From assembly GCA_050950065.1 (NCBI GenBank), contig JBMNGX010000001.1:161971-225970 (forward strand): 64,000 bases of DNA, in the 5' to 3' direction. Below are positions 28,411 to 37,679 of the stretch, one piece after another. Positions within the stretch are counted from its first letter, which is position 1. Every line of letters begins with the position of its first letter. The stretch comes from JBAYOE01 sp050950065. GTDB lineage: Bacteria > Spirochaetota > Spirochaetia > Sphaerochaetales > Sphaerochaetaceae. The translations under genes were made by a program, and so were the position numbers. The notes under the pieces were generated by a model. That model was not told the DNA's origin, searched no databases, and saw nothing but the letters and a program-made list of their open reading frames with translations.

Positions 28411-30138
28411 ATGAAGGGAATCGCAGCATCAGCAGGAATTGGTTTAGGAGCAGCCTTTCTCTATACCCACGAAAAACTTACAATCTCACGCACCCTTATA
28501 AAAGAGTCAAAAGTTGAGGGGGAGAAAGTTCGCTTTCAACACGCCCTTAAAATTGTTAAAAGGGAGCTCGAGGCAATAATAGAGAGCCCAACTGCCCAAA
28601 ACCACAAAGAGATTGTTGATGCTTATCTTCTCATGGTTAGCGATCCCGATTTCATCGACTCAGTAGAAAATAAAATTGAAGTGGAATTGATGGGAGTTGA
28701 ATGGGCCGTTGAATCGGTCATAGCAACTTTAATCAGTGCCTTAGAACAATCAGAAGATTTAACCTTTAGAGAGCGAAGTATCGACTTTTACGATATTGGC
28801 AACAGAATCATTAGAGCTTTATTAGGGAAAAAGAGGGCCGATTTAACAACAATCGATGAAGAAGTTGTTGTTGTGGCCGATAACCTTTTGCCTTCTGAAG
28901 CACTTTTGTTAGATCCAAAAAAGGTTAAAGCAATTGCCCTTAGTGGTGGTGGGAGAACTAGCCACGTTGCTATCTTAGCTCGTGCTTTTCAAATTCCCAC
29001 CGTTGTAGGTTTAGGAAATCTAGCTGAAAAGGTAAGAAACGGAGATCAAGTCATTGTTGATGGAAATTTGGGAGAGGTAATCATTAGACCTTCAAGTTCA
29101 TCAGCAGAGAGACTTCGCCTGCGTCATCAAAGATGGATTGAACACAAGCAAGAGCTTTTAAAGTTAGCTAATGAAGAGAGTGTCACTAAAGATGGGCATA
29201 AAGTTAAACTTAAAGTAAATATTGAAACTCCTGAAGAAATCGATACTGTTGTCTCTTACAAAGATATCTCAGTTGGACTATTTAGAAGTGAGTTCCTCTT
29301 TTTAAAACCTGGTGGGGCAAGTGAAGATGAGCAATTTGAAGCTTATAAAACAGTCTTAGAAAAGCTCAACGGAATTGGCTCGGTTACAATTAGAACCATC
29401 GATGTTGGTGGTGATAAAATAATTCCAGGTATGGCAGGTTTAGGAGAAGAAAACCCAATTTTAGGGTGGAGAGCTGTCCGATTTTGCCTTTCTAAAAAAG
29501 ATATTTTCAGAACTCAATTAAAAGCTCTTTTAAGAGCCTCTGTTTATGGGAAGCTTAAGATAATGTTTCCTATGATAAGTGGCACTGAGGAGTTAGAGAG
29601 TGTTCTTTTAATAGTGGAACAAGTTAAAGATCAACTTAGAAGTTTATCAATTGAATTTGATGAAGATATAGAGATTGGAATTATGGTTGAAGTTCCTTCA
29701 GCTGCTTTAAGTGCTGACTTGTTAGTTGATCAAAGCGATTTTTTCTCAATTGGAACTAACGATTTAATTCAATACACCATTGCCGTTGATCGAGGTAATG
29801 AGAAAATCGCCTATCTTTATCAACCATTTCACCCAGGAGTTCTACGCCTTATTAAAATGATTATCGACAAAGGACACGCAGGGGAAATCAAAGTTGCCAT
29901 GTGTGGTGAGATGGCAGGAGATCCTTTCTCTGCAGTCTTACTATTGGGCTTAGGGTTGGATGAATTTAGTATGTCGCCCCAAAGCCTTTTGGAGATAAAA
30001 AATATTATCCGTTCAGTAACTTTAGAGGAGGCTCAACTACTTGCCCAAGAGGTGATGAAAATGAGCTCTTACGTAAATATAAATACCTACATTAAGGATT
30101 GGATGCATGCAAAATTCCCAGACCTTTTCTCTATATAG
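28411..30138 (+). CDS. ptsI: PTS enzyme I (phosphoenolpyruvate-protein phosphotransferase)
   Basis: The 575-residue protein, the same length as E. coli PtsI, transfers phosphate from PEP to HPr. The phosphorylated histidine is H185 in G-G-R-T-S-H. The PEP-binding barrel has G-L-F-R-S-E-F-L-F near residue 290, T-I-D-V-G-G-D-K and the C-terminal G-T-N-D-L-I-Q-Y and M-C-G-E-M-A-G blocks. ATGs at 28387 and 28402 are also in frame; 28411 gives the family start M-K-G-I-A-A-S and lies downstream of the promoter. The end overlaps der by 32 nt. No HPr gene is seen, so the partner must be elsewhere. Confidence 0.95.
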   Translation: MKGIAASAGIGLGAAFLYTHEKLTISRTLIKESKVEGEKVRFQHALKIVKRELEAIIESPTAQNHKEIVDAYLLMVSDPDFIDSVENKIEVELMGVEWAVESVIATLISALEQSEDLTFRERSIDFYDIGNRIIRALLGKKRADLTTIDEEVVVVADNLLPSEALLLDPKKVKAIALSGGGRTSHVAILARAFQIPTVVGLGNLAEKVRNGDQVIVDGNLGEVIIRPSSSSAERLRLRHQRWIEHKQELLKLANEESVTKDGHKVKLKVNIETPEEIDTVVSYKDISVGLFRSEFLFLKPGGASEDEQFEAYKTVLEKLNGIGSVTIRTIDVGGDKIIPGMAGLGEENPILGWRAVRFCLSKKDIFRTQLKALLRASVYGKLKIMFPMISGTEELESVLLIVEQVKDQLRSLSIEFDEDIEIGIMVEVPSAALSADLLVDQSDFFSIGTNDLIQYTIAVDRGNEKIAYLYQPFHPGVLRLIKMIIDKGHAGEIKVAMCGEMAGDPFSAVLLLGLGLDEFSMSPQSLLEIKNIIRSVTLEEAQLLAQEVMKMSSYVNINTYIKDWMHAKFPDLFSI

Positions 30139-31462
30139 TGAAAACTTACCAATAGTAGCAATAATTGGAAGACCAAATGTTGGAAAATCAACTCTCTTTA
30201 ACCGCCTTGTAAGACACCGAAGGGCAATAACCGACTCGATGGCTGGCGTTACACGTGATTTGATAGCTGAAAGGTGGGACTTAGAAGGCAATGAGGTGCT
30301 TCTAGTGGACAGTGGTGGCATCAAGTTTGAGCAAGAGGGTCTAGACTCTTTAGTCACTAAAAAGAGCTTAGAGCTCTTAGAGGCAGCCGATGCAATCATT
30401 TTATTGATGGATTGTACTGAGGTAACTGGTGAAGATGAGTTGATGATTGAAAAGGTGCGCCCTTTTGTTGATAAGACAGTTATGGCTGTTAACAAAGTTG
30501 ATCACCCCAATCGAGAAGATTTAGTGTGGGATTATTATCGTTACGGCTTTCCCAATATTATTGCAATCTCTTCTGCACATGGAATAGGAATTGACTCTAC
30601 TTGAAGAATCATTAGTAAAGCTCATCGATTTTGAAAAAAAGCGTGAATATATACAAGAGAGTTGAGAAAAGTAAAAATTGCAGTGTTGGGTAAACCCAAT
30701 ACTGGAAAATCCACTTTAACTAACCTTTTGACCAATAAAGAGCTCTCTTTAGTAAGTGATATCCCTGGAACAACGCGCGATGTTATCCATGGCGATTTTA
30801 CCCACAATGGAAAAGAGTACACTATTTTAGATACTGCAGGGATTAGACGAAAAACTAAAGTTGATTTAGATGTTGAATACTACTCAGTAAATAGAGCTAT
30901 TAAGAGTATCGACGAAGCTGATGTAATTTTATTGGTGATAGATGTAACTACTGGCTTAGTTGAACAAGATAAGAAAATTGCCCAACTAATAGTTCGAAGA
31001 GGTAAAGGGGTAATCTTAGTCTTAAATAAAATTGATCTATTAAAAGGGGTGGGCAATGAATTGGAGGCGATAAAAGATCGAACTCGCTTTTTGTTTCCTA
31101 TCCTCTCATTTGCCCCAATTGCTTTTTTAAGTGCCAAAGATGGGACCAATGTTGATAAGATGCTAAGCCAAGTTGAAGTTATTTGGAGTCAATTAAATAA
31201 GAGAGTTGAAACTTCTTTATTAAACTCCCACCTCAAAAGTTGGACAGAAGCTTACGCAATTCCTAGAGGTTCTCGAGGCCACTTTAGGATTTACTATGCA
31301 ACTCAAGTTAGTGCAAAACCTGTAAGGTTCCTCTTTTTTGTTAATAGGAAAAAAGATTTCCCCCAGCTTTATGTAAATTACTTAAAAAATGCCATTAGAA
31401 GAGATTTAGGTTTCAACCAAGTTCCAGTTGCTGTAGAGTTGAAAGAGCGCCGTAAAGGGTAG
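30107..31462 (+). pseudogene. der: der (engA) GTPase gene, split by two compensating frameshifts in the linker
   Basis: Der is a tandem GTPase needed for 50S ribosome maturation. Frame A (30107-30604) encodes G domain 1 complete: G-R-P-N-V-G-K-S at residues 21-28, D-S-G-G and N-K-V-D. It stops at TGA 30602. The linker continues in another frame from about 30597 (L-L-E-E-S-L-V-K-L-I-D-F) to TGA 30663. From about 30656 the original frame returns and encodes G domain 2 (G-K-P-N-T-G-K-S, D-T-A-G-I-R, N-K-I-D) and the KH-like end up to 31462. So one base is gained and one lost about 60 nt apart. Since der is normally essential, this is either sequence error or a real split into two proteins; a TTG at 30662 could start the second. 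ATG 30107 has an AAGGA site 8 nt upstream. Confidence 0.85.
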
Positions 31463-31466
31463 TGTT

Positions 31467-32120
31467 ATGAAAATAAAAGGGGTTTGTTTCGACATAGATG
31501 GAACTTTGTATCCAAAATGGGTGACTAATTATAAGTTGATTGGGAAGCTTTTTCCCCTCTTTGTCATTAGCTTTCCGCTACTCGCGCTTTAGAAAAGAGG
31601 TGCGAACCACCAACCCCCAGAATTGCAAACTTTAGAAAGTATCAAGCGCGCTCAATTGGGGCTCAACTGAAAAAGAGATTGAAAAGCAGTTTTACGATAA
31701 ATGGGCCAAAGCTTTTCAAAAGCTTACACCATACAAAGATCTTATAAAAACCTTAGAGCTACTAAAGTCAAAGAACCTGAAACTGGCAGTCCTTAGCGAC
31801 TTTCCCATTGAAAACAAGTTGAAAGCTATGGGAATGTTGAACAATACTTTGAGTTTGCAATGTGTAGTGAAGATAGCGGTTATTTAAAACCTCACCCAAA
31901 ACCATTTTTAGAAGTAAGTAAGAAACTTAATTTAGAGCCTCAAGAGATTTTGTTTGTTGGTGATAGCTACGATAAAGATATAATAGGGTCAGAAAAGGTT
32001 GGGATGAAAAGTGCCTACATCGTCCCAAAAAGAAAAAAGGGGAAGAAGGGGAAAAAAGGGGATATTACCTTTAGTACCTACAAAGAATTCATAACCCTTT
32101 TTGAAACCTTATTTACTTAG
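31467..32120 (+). pseudogene. Broken HAD-family phosphatase gene
   Basis: The start encodes M-K-I-K-G-V-C-F-D-I-D-G-T-L-Y, the HAD nucleophile motif D-x-D-G-T. The homology then changes frame near 31555 (A-F-R-Y-S-R-F-R-K-E-V-R), near 31615 (E-L-Q-T-L-E-S-I-K-R), near 31666 (T-E-K-E-I-E-K-Q-F-Y-D-K-W and A-V-L-S-D-F-P) and near 31840, where the last frame encodes L-K-P-H-P-K-P-F and V-G-D-S-Y-D-K-D, HAD motifs III and IV. All four HAD motifs survive in order, but no single frame is open. A Lys/Gly tract (K-K-G-K-K-G) lies near the end. The alternation of +1 and -1 shifts suggests single-base indels. An internal ATG at 31860 opens only the last 86 codons. Confidence 0.83.
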
Positions 32121-32129
32121 GGGGAATCT

Positions 32130-33821
32130 ATGTGGGAAATGTTACCTCTCTTTTTATCAATTGGATTATTTTTTTTAACACTGATTATAATATTTGTTCT
32201 TCGCTCTTCTGATAACAGAAGTAGCCACGCAGCTACCATGCGTCGTTTTATCCAAAACTACACTCAACAAATCAGAACATTTGAAGAGAGACTAGATGCT
32301 CGTAAAGCTGAAATAGAGACTACAAACCAACTTGCTCGTGGGGAGCTAAAAGATCTCTTAGATAAAATTATTGAACAAAAAGAGTACTTAATAGAGCACT
32401 CAGATGACCTTGGTGAGCTTCAAAATACCCTTAATAGTTATAAAGAGGCCATTGAACACCTTGGAGTTATGACTGATGATGTTCAACTAAAAGTTGATAA
32501 TGTCAATGAGGATGTGAAAAGAGTACAAGAAGTTGAACAAACAATTGAGGAGTTTTTTAATAAAATAAATCACAGTCAACAAATGATGGAGAGTCTTTTT
32601 GAGAACCTTAATCACACAGTAGAACAACAAAAGGTGATCATCGAAGGGGAAGTGGAACAAGCAATTGCTAAAACTAAAATCGATATCGACTACCTTGGAG
32701 ATCAAGCGATCAGCAAAGCTGATACAAACTTCCAAAGGGCAATGGGACTTATCAACTCATACCTTAATGAGTTAGTTAACCGCTCAGATAACGTTGAGAC
32801 TTTAATTAAAGAGCTTAACAGTAGTAGTGATTTAGTTGTTAATAAGCTAAATGAAAAAGTTCAACAAATTAATAATGATATTGCCCTTAGTGAACAACAA
32901 CTAACTGTTTTAGAAGAACAAAGAGTTGATGTTGAAAATATCTTATTAAATCTAAGAAGTCAAAAAGAGAGTTTAGATGAAGAACTAACTCAACAAACAA
33001 AGAGCCTAGAAACTTTAAAAGAACAATCAGATACAAAATACCAAGAGTTAGAGAGTGTAGCTAAAGAGATCAAAGATCAACAAGAAAACTTAGAAACATT
33101 AAAAGAGCAATCAGATTCAGAGCGCCAAGAAATTGAGAACTTAGCAACTCAAAAAGAGAATCTTAATGAAACTATTGCCACAGCTGTTCAAACATTAGAA
33201 GAACTTCAAAAAGAGAGAGAGCTTTTAATAGAGCAACAAGAAGATTTTCCTTTTGAAGATGACCCATTTGAACCAGAGGAAATTGATCAGCAACAGTTAC
33301 TTGAAGAAGAGAGCTTTGATGAAGGTATCACAGAAGAAGAGTTTGAACACTTTGACGATGAAGATGAGTATCAAGAAATTGAAGAAGAGCAACACCCCTT
33401 TGATGAAGAGCAAGAGTACTTAGAAGAAGATTCTTTTGGTGATGAGGATGATTATTTAGAAGCTGAAGAAGAGATGTTAGATGGATATCATGAATTAGAA
33501 GCTCAAGAATACTTTGATGATGAAGATGAGTATCTAGAAGCTGAAGAAGAACTTTCAGATGAAGATGTTGAGTATTTGGAAGTTGAATCACCTTCTGATG
33601 GGCCTATAGAAGAAGAAAACTTTGACGAAGATCCTAATGATGCTCAAAAAGAGGATTTGGATTTGCTAGAAGAACTTGAGAGTTTAGAAGATGAGATTTT
33701 AGATGAACAAACTCTGAGTTTTGAAGATACAAACTTCGAAGATTCCCCAATAGAAGAACATATTGAAGTTGATGAATTTGATGAAGAGGATGAAGAGGAA
33801 ATTATCTTATTAGATGAGTGA
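32130..33821 (+). CDS. Membrane-anchored coiled-coil protein with acidic tail (SpiroCoCo-like)
   Basis: This 563-residue protein has one membrane helix at about residues 4-26, a long predicted coiled coil (about 35-375) rich in Glu, Gln, Leu and Lys, and a very acidic tail of about 180 residues. The tail holds imperfect repeats around E-D-E-Y-L-E-A-E-E-E. The arrangement and the position just before grpE-dnaK recall the spirochaete 'SpiroCoCo' coiled-coil family, whose function is unknown; assignment is by architecture and context. A GGGGGA site precedes ATG 32130. It is probably an inner-membrane protein with the coiled coil in the cytoplasm, perhaps a scaffold. Confidence 0.75.
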   Translation: MWEMLPLFLSIGLFFLTLIIIFVLRSSDNRSSHAATMRRFIQNYTQQIRTFEERLDARKAEIETTNQLARGELKDLLDKIIEQKEYLIEHSDDLGELQNTLNSYKEAIEHLGVMTDDVQLKVDNVNEDVKRVQEVEQTIEEFFNKINHSQQMMESLFENLNHTVEQQKVIIEGEVEQAIAKTKIDIDYLGDQAISKADTNFQRAMGLINSYLNELVNRSDNVETLIKELNSSSDLVVNKLNEKVQQINNDIALSEQQLTVLEEQRVDVENILLNLRSQKESLDEELTQQTKSLETLKEQSDTKYQELESVAKEIKDQQENLETLKEQSDSERQEIENLATQKENLNETIATAVQTLEELQKERELLIEQQEDFPFEDDPFEPEEIDQQQLLEEESFDEGITEEEFEHFDDEDEYQEIEEEQHPFDEEQEYLEEDSFGDEDDYLEAEEEMLDGYHELEAQEYFDDEDEYLEAEEELSDEDVEYLEVESPSDGPIEEENFDEDPNDAQKEDLDLLEELESLEDEILDEQTLSFEDTNFEDSPIEEHIEVDEFDEEDEEEIILLDE

Positions 33822-33850
33822 TTTTTCTTTGTCCCTTTTATAGAAACCAC

Positions 33851-33933
33851 TTGACGATACCTTAGCTCTATTAGTATGTTTTGTCCTACTGCCAATTAGC
33901 TATTAGATATACTATTAGCCCCTTGGTTGGCAG
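33851..33933 (+). promoter_or_regulatory. grpE-dnaK upstream region: promoter candidate and repeated motif
   Basis: TTGACG at 33851-33856 and TATGTT at 33875-33880 (18-nt spacer) make a reasonable promoter. The heptamer CTATTAG occurs three times (33868-33874, 33900-33906, 33912-33918), and an inverted repeat CTGCCAA/TTGGCAG has its arms at 33889-33895 and 33927-33933. No CIRCE element (TTAGCACTC-N9-GAGTGCTAA) is present, so control by HrcA is not supported here. Confidence 0.5.
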
Positions 33934-33965
33934 AATAAGATGATTAATTTAGACACAGGGAACTT

Positions 33966-34532
33966 ATGGTTACAAAAGAAGTGAATGAAGACGTGGAAAC
34001 TAAAGTTGTGGATGGACAACATGAGCAAGAAGTTGAGCTAACAGCTGAACAAGCGCACATTTTAGAGCTAGAAGAGGAAGTTGAACGCCTTAGCAAAGAA
34101 CTTGCAACTCAAAAAGAGGAATTTACCCGTAGGGCTGCCGATATGGATAACTACCGCAAAAGAATCTTAAGAGAAAAAGAGGGTGCTATCCAATTTGCTA
34201 ATGAGCGTTTGATTAACGATCTTATCCCCATTTTGGACGACTTTGAGAGGGCTTTAGAGGCCTCATCAAAAGATCCAGAGAGTGATTCTCACACTGAAGG
34301 GGTAAAATTAATTCAGACCCATTTACTCGATATGTTAAATCGTAATTGGGGTCTAAAAAGGATGGATGACCTAATTGGTAAAGAATTTTCTCCCCATGAA
34401 CATGAAGCATTGTTGATGGAGGAGGGCAAAGAGTACAAAACTGAAACAATTCTTGCCGAATTACAAAAGGGTTATTATCTTCATGATAGGGTTTTGCGAA
34501 CTGCTAAAGTTAAAGTTGGCAAACCTCTGTAA
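33966..34532 (+). CDS. grpE: GrpE nucleotide-exchange factor
   Basis: The 188-residue GrpE releases ADP from DnaK. A charged N-terminal region and a long helix (E-L-E-E-E-V-E-R-L-S-K-E-L) lead into the core with R-R-A-A-D-M-D-N-Y-R-K-R near residue 57 and the C-terminal beta-wing. It leads the operon grpE-dnaK-dnaJ; hrcA is not adjacent. Confidence 0.95.
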   Translation: MVTKEVNEDVETKVVDGQHEQEVELTAEQAHILELEEEVERLSKELATQKEEFTRRAADMDNYRKRILREKEGAIQFANERLINDLIPILDDFERALEASSKDPESDSHTEGVKLIQTHLLDMLNRNWGLKRMDDLIGKEFSPHEHEALLMEEGKEYKTETILAELQKGYYLHDRVLRTAKVKVGKPL

Positions 34533-34621
34533 CAAGTATTTGCTAAATAATTTGATTAATAATTTAACTTGATTGCATTCTTTTTTAATGGAAAGGTAAT
34601 CTGTTTCAAGGAGAAAATAGG

Positions 34622-36520
34622 ATGGGAAGAGTAATTGGAATTGATTTGGGTACAACCAACTCTTGTGTAGCTGTTATGGAAAACGGCGATTCAACAGTAA
34701 TTCAAAACGCCGAGGGGCAAAGAACAACACCCTCTATTGTTGGTTTTACTGCAAAAGGGGAGCGCCTAGTTGGCCAACCCGCAAAAAACCAAATTGTAAC
34801 TAATGGTGAAAACACCGTTTATTCAATTAAAAGATTTATGGGACACCGCTTTGCAGAGATTCCTTCAGAGATTTCTAAAGTTCCATATAAAATTAAAGCT
34901 GGTCCTTCTGATGAGATTCGTCTCTCAATTAGGGATAAAGAATATTCGCCACAAGAGATTTCAGCTGCAGTATTGCAAAAGATGAAAAAAACAGCTGAAG
35001 ACTATTTAGGTGAGACAATCACAGAGGCAGTTATTACTGTCCCTGCTTACTTTAATGATGCTCAAAGACAAGCAACTAAAGATGCTGGTAGAATTGCAGG
35101 TTTGGATGTTAAAAGAATTGTTAACGAGCCAACTGCTGCTGCTTTAGCTTACGGGTTGGGTAAAGATGCCTCAAAAGAGGAGAGAATTGCCGTTTACGAC
35201 CTTGGGGGCGGAACTTTTGATATCTCAATTTTAGAACTTGGTGATGGTGTATTTGAAGTAAAGTCTACTAACGGTAATACCCACTTAGGTGGAGATGACT
35301 TTGATCAAAAAATAATTGATTGGATTGTTGAAGAGTTCAAAAAAGAGAGTGGTGTAGATCTATCTAAAGATAAGATGGCAATGCAAAGATTAAGAGAGGC
35401 TGCAGAGAAAGCTAAGATTGAGCTCTCTAGTACACTAGATACCTCAATTAACCTCCCTTACATCACAGCTGATGCATCAGGTCCTAAACACCTTCAAATG
35501 AATCTCTCAAGGGCAAAGTTTGAGCAAATGGTTAACGACCTTGTTGAAAAGAGTCGCAAACCTTGTCAAAACGCCCTCAAAGATGCTGGCTTAAAAGCTG
35601 AAGATATTGATGAAGTTATCTTAGTTGGTGGATCAACAAGAATTCCAGCTGTTCAAGCTTTAGTAAAAGAGATTTTCAAAAAAGAGCCTCACAAAGGTGT
35701 TAACCCAGACGAGGTAGTTGCAATGGGAGCAGCCATTCAAGGTGGAATCCTTGGTGGAGATGTTAAAGACGTTCTTTTATTGGATGTAACTCCACTTTCA
35801 TTAGGTATTGAGACCCTTGGTGGAATTAGTACTAAGTTGATTGAAAGAAACACAACTATTCCTACACGCAAAAGTCAAATCTTCTCAACAGCTGCCGATA
35901 ACCAAACAGCAGTCTCAATTCACGTTCTTCAAGGAGAGCGGGAGATGGCTAGCCAAAACAGAACTTTAGGAAACTTTGACCTTGTTGGAATTCCTGCAGC
36001 ACCAAGAGGGGTGCCTCAAATTGAGGTAGCCTTTGACATTGATGCAAACGGAATTGTTCACGTAAGTGCTAAAGATCTAGGAACTGGTAAAGAGCAAAAG
36101 ATTAGAATTGAATCTTCAAGTGGCCTTAGCGATCAAGATATTGATAAGATGGTTAAAGATGCTGAGCTACACGCTGAAGAAGATCGTAAAGAGAGAGAAA
36201 AAATCGAGGTTCGTAACGAAGCCGACTCTCTAATCTACTCAACTGAAAAATCACTTAAAGATTATGGTGATAAGATTTCAGAAGAGGAGAGGGGGAAAAT
36301 CAACACCGCTTTAGAGGATTTGAAAGGTTCTTTAAGCTCTGATAACATAGATGAAATTAAATCTAAGAGTGAAGCTTTACAACAAGCTGCTTATAAATTA
36401 GCAGAAGAGATGTACAAATCGACAGAGCAACAGGGTGAAGATGCCCAAGATGCAACCGCCACAGATGATAATGACAAAGATGATGGGGTTGAAGATGCCG
36501 ATTTTGAAGTCGTTGATTAA
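34622..36520 (+). CDS. dnaK: DnaK (Hsp70) chaperone
   Basis: The 632-residue Hsp70 has the ATPase signatures G-I-D-L-G-T-T-N-S near residue 6, the [11 protein letters not shown] segment near 195, and V-G-G-S-T-R-I-P near 340. The substrate-binding domain and acidic C-terminus follow. An AAGGAGAA site precedes ATG 34622. It works with GrpE and DnaJ encoded on either side. Confidence 0.98.
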   Translation: MGRVIGIDLGTTNSCVAVMENGDSTVIQNAEGQRTTPSIVGFTAKGERLVGQPAKNQIVTNGENTVYSIKRFMGHRFAEIPSEISKVPYKIKAGPSDEIRLSIRDKEYSPQEISAAVLQKMKKTAEDYLGETITEAVITVPAYFNDAQRQATKDAGRIAGLDVKRIVNEPTAAALAYGLGKDASKEERIAVYDLGGGTFDISILELGDGVFEVKSTNGNTHLGGDDFDQKIIDWIVEEFKKESGVDLSKDKMAMQRLREAAEKAKIELSSTLDTSINLPYITADASGPKHLQMNLSRAKFEQMVNDLVEKSRKPCQNALKDAGLKAEDIDEVILVGGSTRIPAVQALVKEIFKKEPHKGVNPDEVVAMGAAIQGGILGGDVKDVLLLDVTPLSLGIETLGGISTKLIERNTTIPTRKSQIFSTAADNQTAVSIHVLQGEREMASQNRTLGNFDLVGIPAAPRGVPQIEVAFDIDANGIVHVSAKDLGTGKEQKIRIESSSGLSDQDIDKMVKDAELHAEEDRKEREKIEVRNEADSLIYSTEKSLKDYGDKISEEERGKINTALEDLKGSLSSDNIDEIKSKSEALQQAAYKLAEEMYKSTEQQGEDAQDATATDDNDKDDGVEDADFEVVD

Positions 36521-36548
36521 TTGCTCATACTAAAGGAAGAATTGCATC

Positions 36549-37667
36549 GTGGCCAAAAGGGACTATTATGAAGTATTAGGAGTTTCTAAAACTGCTAGTA
36601 AAGATGAGATAAAAAAAGCTTATCGGAAGCTAGCTGTAGCTAACCATCCAGATAAAAACCCTGGGGACAAAGAGGCTGAAGAGCGCTTTAAGGAAGCTAC
36701 AGAGGCTTATGAGATTCTCAGTGATGAGAAGAAACGGGAAGCTTACAATCAGTTTGGATTTGCTGGCGTTGACGCTGGCGGCCCACAAGATTATACAAAT
36801 GTGTATCGCGACTTTAGCGATCTATTTGGCGGTGGCCTTGGAGATATTTTCGACTCCTTCTTTGGAGGAGGTGGAGGCTCAACAACACGCCGCTCCTCTC
36901 GTGGTCCTGCAACAGGCTCCTCTTTGCGTTACGACATAGAGATCGATTTTAAAGATGCAGTCTTTGGTACAAAAGTGGAAATTAGTTATATGCACCAAGT
37001 GCACTGTTCCACATGTGATGGTAGTGGTGCAAAAGATAGTTCAGGCAAAAAGATTTGTCCCACCTGTAATGGGATGGGACAAGTTGCCCGAAACTCTGGC
37101 TTTTTCTCAATAGCCACAACTTGTCCAACATGTCACGGAGAGGGGTATATTATTGAAAATCCTTGTACCGAGTGTCATGGTTCAGGTTTAAATAGAAAAC
37201 AACAAAAGCTAAAAGTTACTATTCCTGCAGGAGTAGATACAGGTAATAGAATCACCTTGTCTCAAATGGGAGATGCAGGACCTAACGGAGGACCTTCAGG
37301 TGATCTATTTGTCTATGTCAATGTTAGACCTCACCCGTACTTTGAGCGCTCTGGTGTAGATTTGTACTGTGAAATACCAATTTCAATTACCCAAGCAGCT
37401 TTAGGGGCCGACATTGAAGTTGAGACAATTGATGGGAATAAAGTTAAAGTTGCAATTCCTTCAGCAACCCAAAATGGGAAAGTTTTACGCCTAAGGAACA
37501 AAGGAGTTCCAAAACTTAGATCAACAAGCGACCAACGGGGTGATATGTACATTAAGTTGGTTGTAGAGACTCCTCGTAAGCTATCACGAGAAGCCAAAAA
37601 ATTGATGAAAGATCTTGCAGAAGCTATCGGTGAAGAGCGCAACCCTAAACCAATTAGCCGCAAATAG
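36549..37667 (+). CDS. dnaJ: DnaJ co-chaperone
   Basis: The 372-residue DnaJ delivers clients to DnaK and stimulates its ATPase. The J domain contains N-H-P-D-K-N-P-G-D near residue 32, then a Gly/Phe-rich stretch, four C-x-x-C-x-G-x-G zinc repeats between about 148 and 215, and the C-terminal substrate domains. It starts at GTG 36549, preceded by AAGGAAG. rlmB follows after 12 nt. Confidence 0.97.
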   Translation: MAKRDYYEVLGVSKTASKDEIKKAYRKLAVANHPDKNPGDKEAEERFKEATEAYEILSDEKKREAYNQFGFAGVDAGGPQDYTNVYRDFSDLFGGGLGDIFDSFFGGGGGSTTRRSSRGPATGSSLRYDIEIDFKDAVFGTKVEISYMHQVHCSTCDGSGAKDSSGKKICPTCNGMGQVARNSGFFSIATTCPTCHGEGYIIENPCTECHGSGLNRKQQKLKVTIPAGVDTGNRITLSQMGDAGPNGGPSGDLFVYVNVRPHPYFERSGVDLYCEIPISITQAALGADIEVETIDGNKVKVAIPSATQNGKVLRLRNKGVPKLRSTSDQRGDMYIKLVVETPRKLSREAKKLMKDLAEAIGEERNPKPISRK

Positions 37668-37679
37668 GGTAAATTAAGA

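Noticed and set aside
32030..32065. A/G-rich short repeat in the HAD remnant
   Set aside because: It encodes a K-K-G tract and is short; no evidence of a separate repeat element.
33328..33591. Leu/His-rich minus-strand frame opposite the acidic repeats
   Set aside because: A shadow of the GAA/GAT-rich coding repeat on the other strand.
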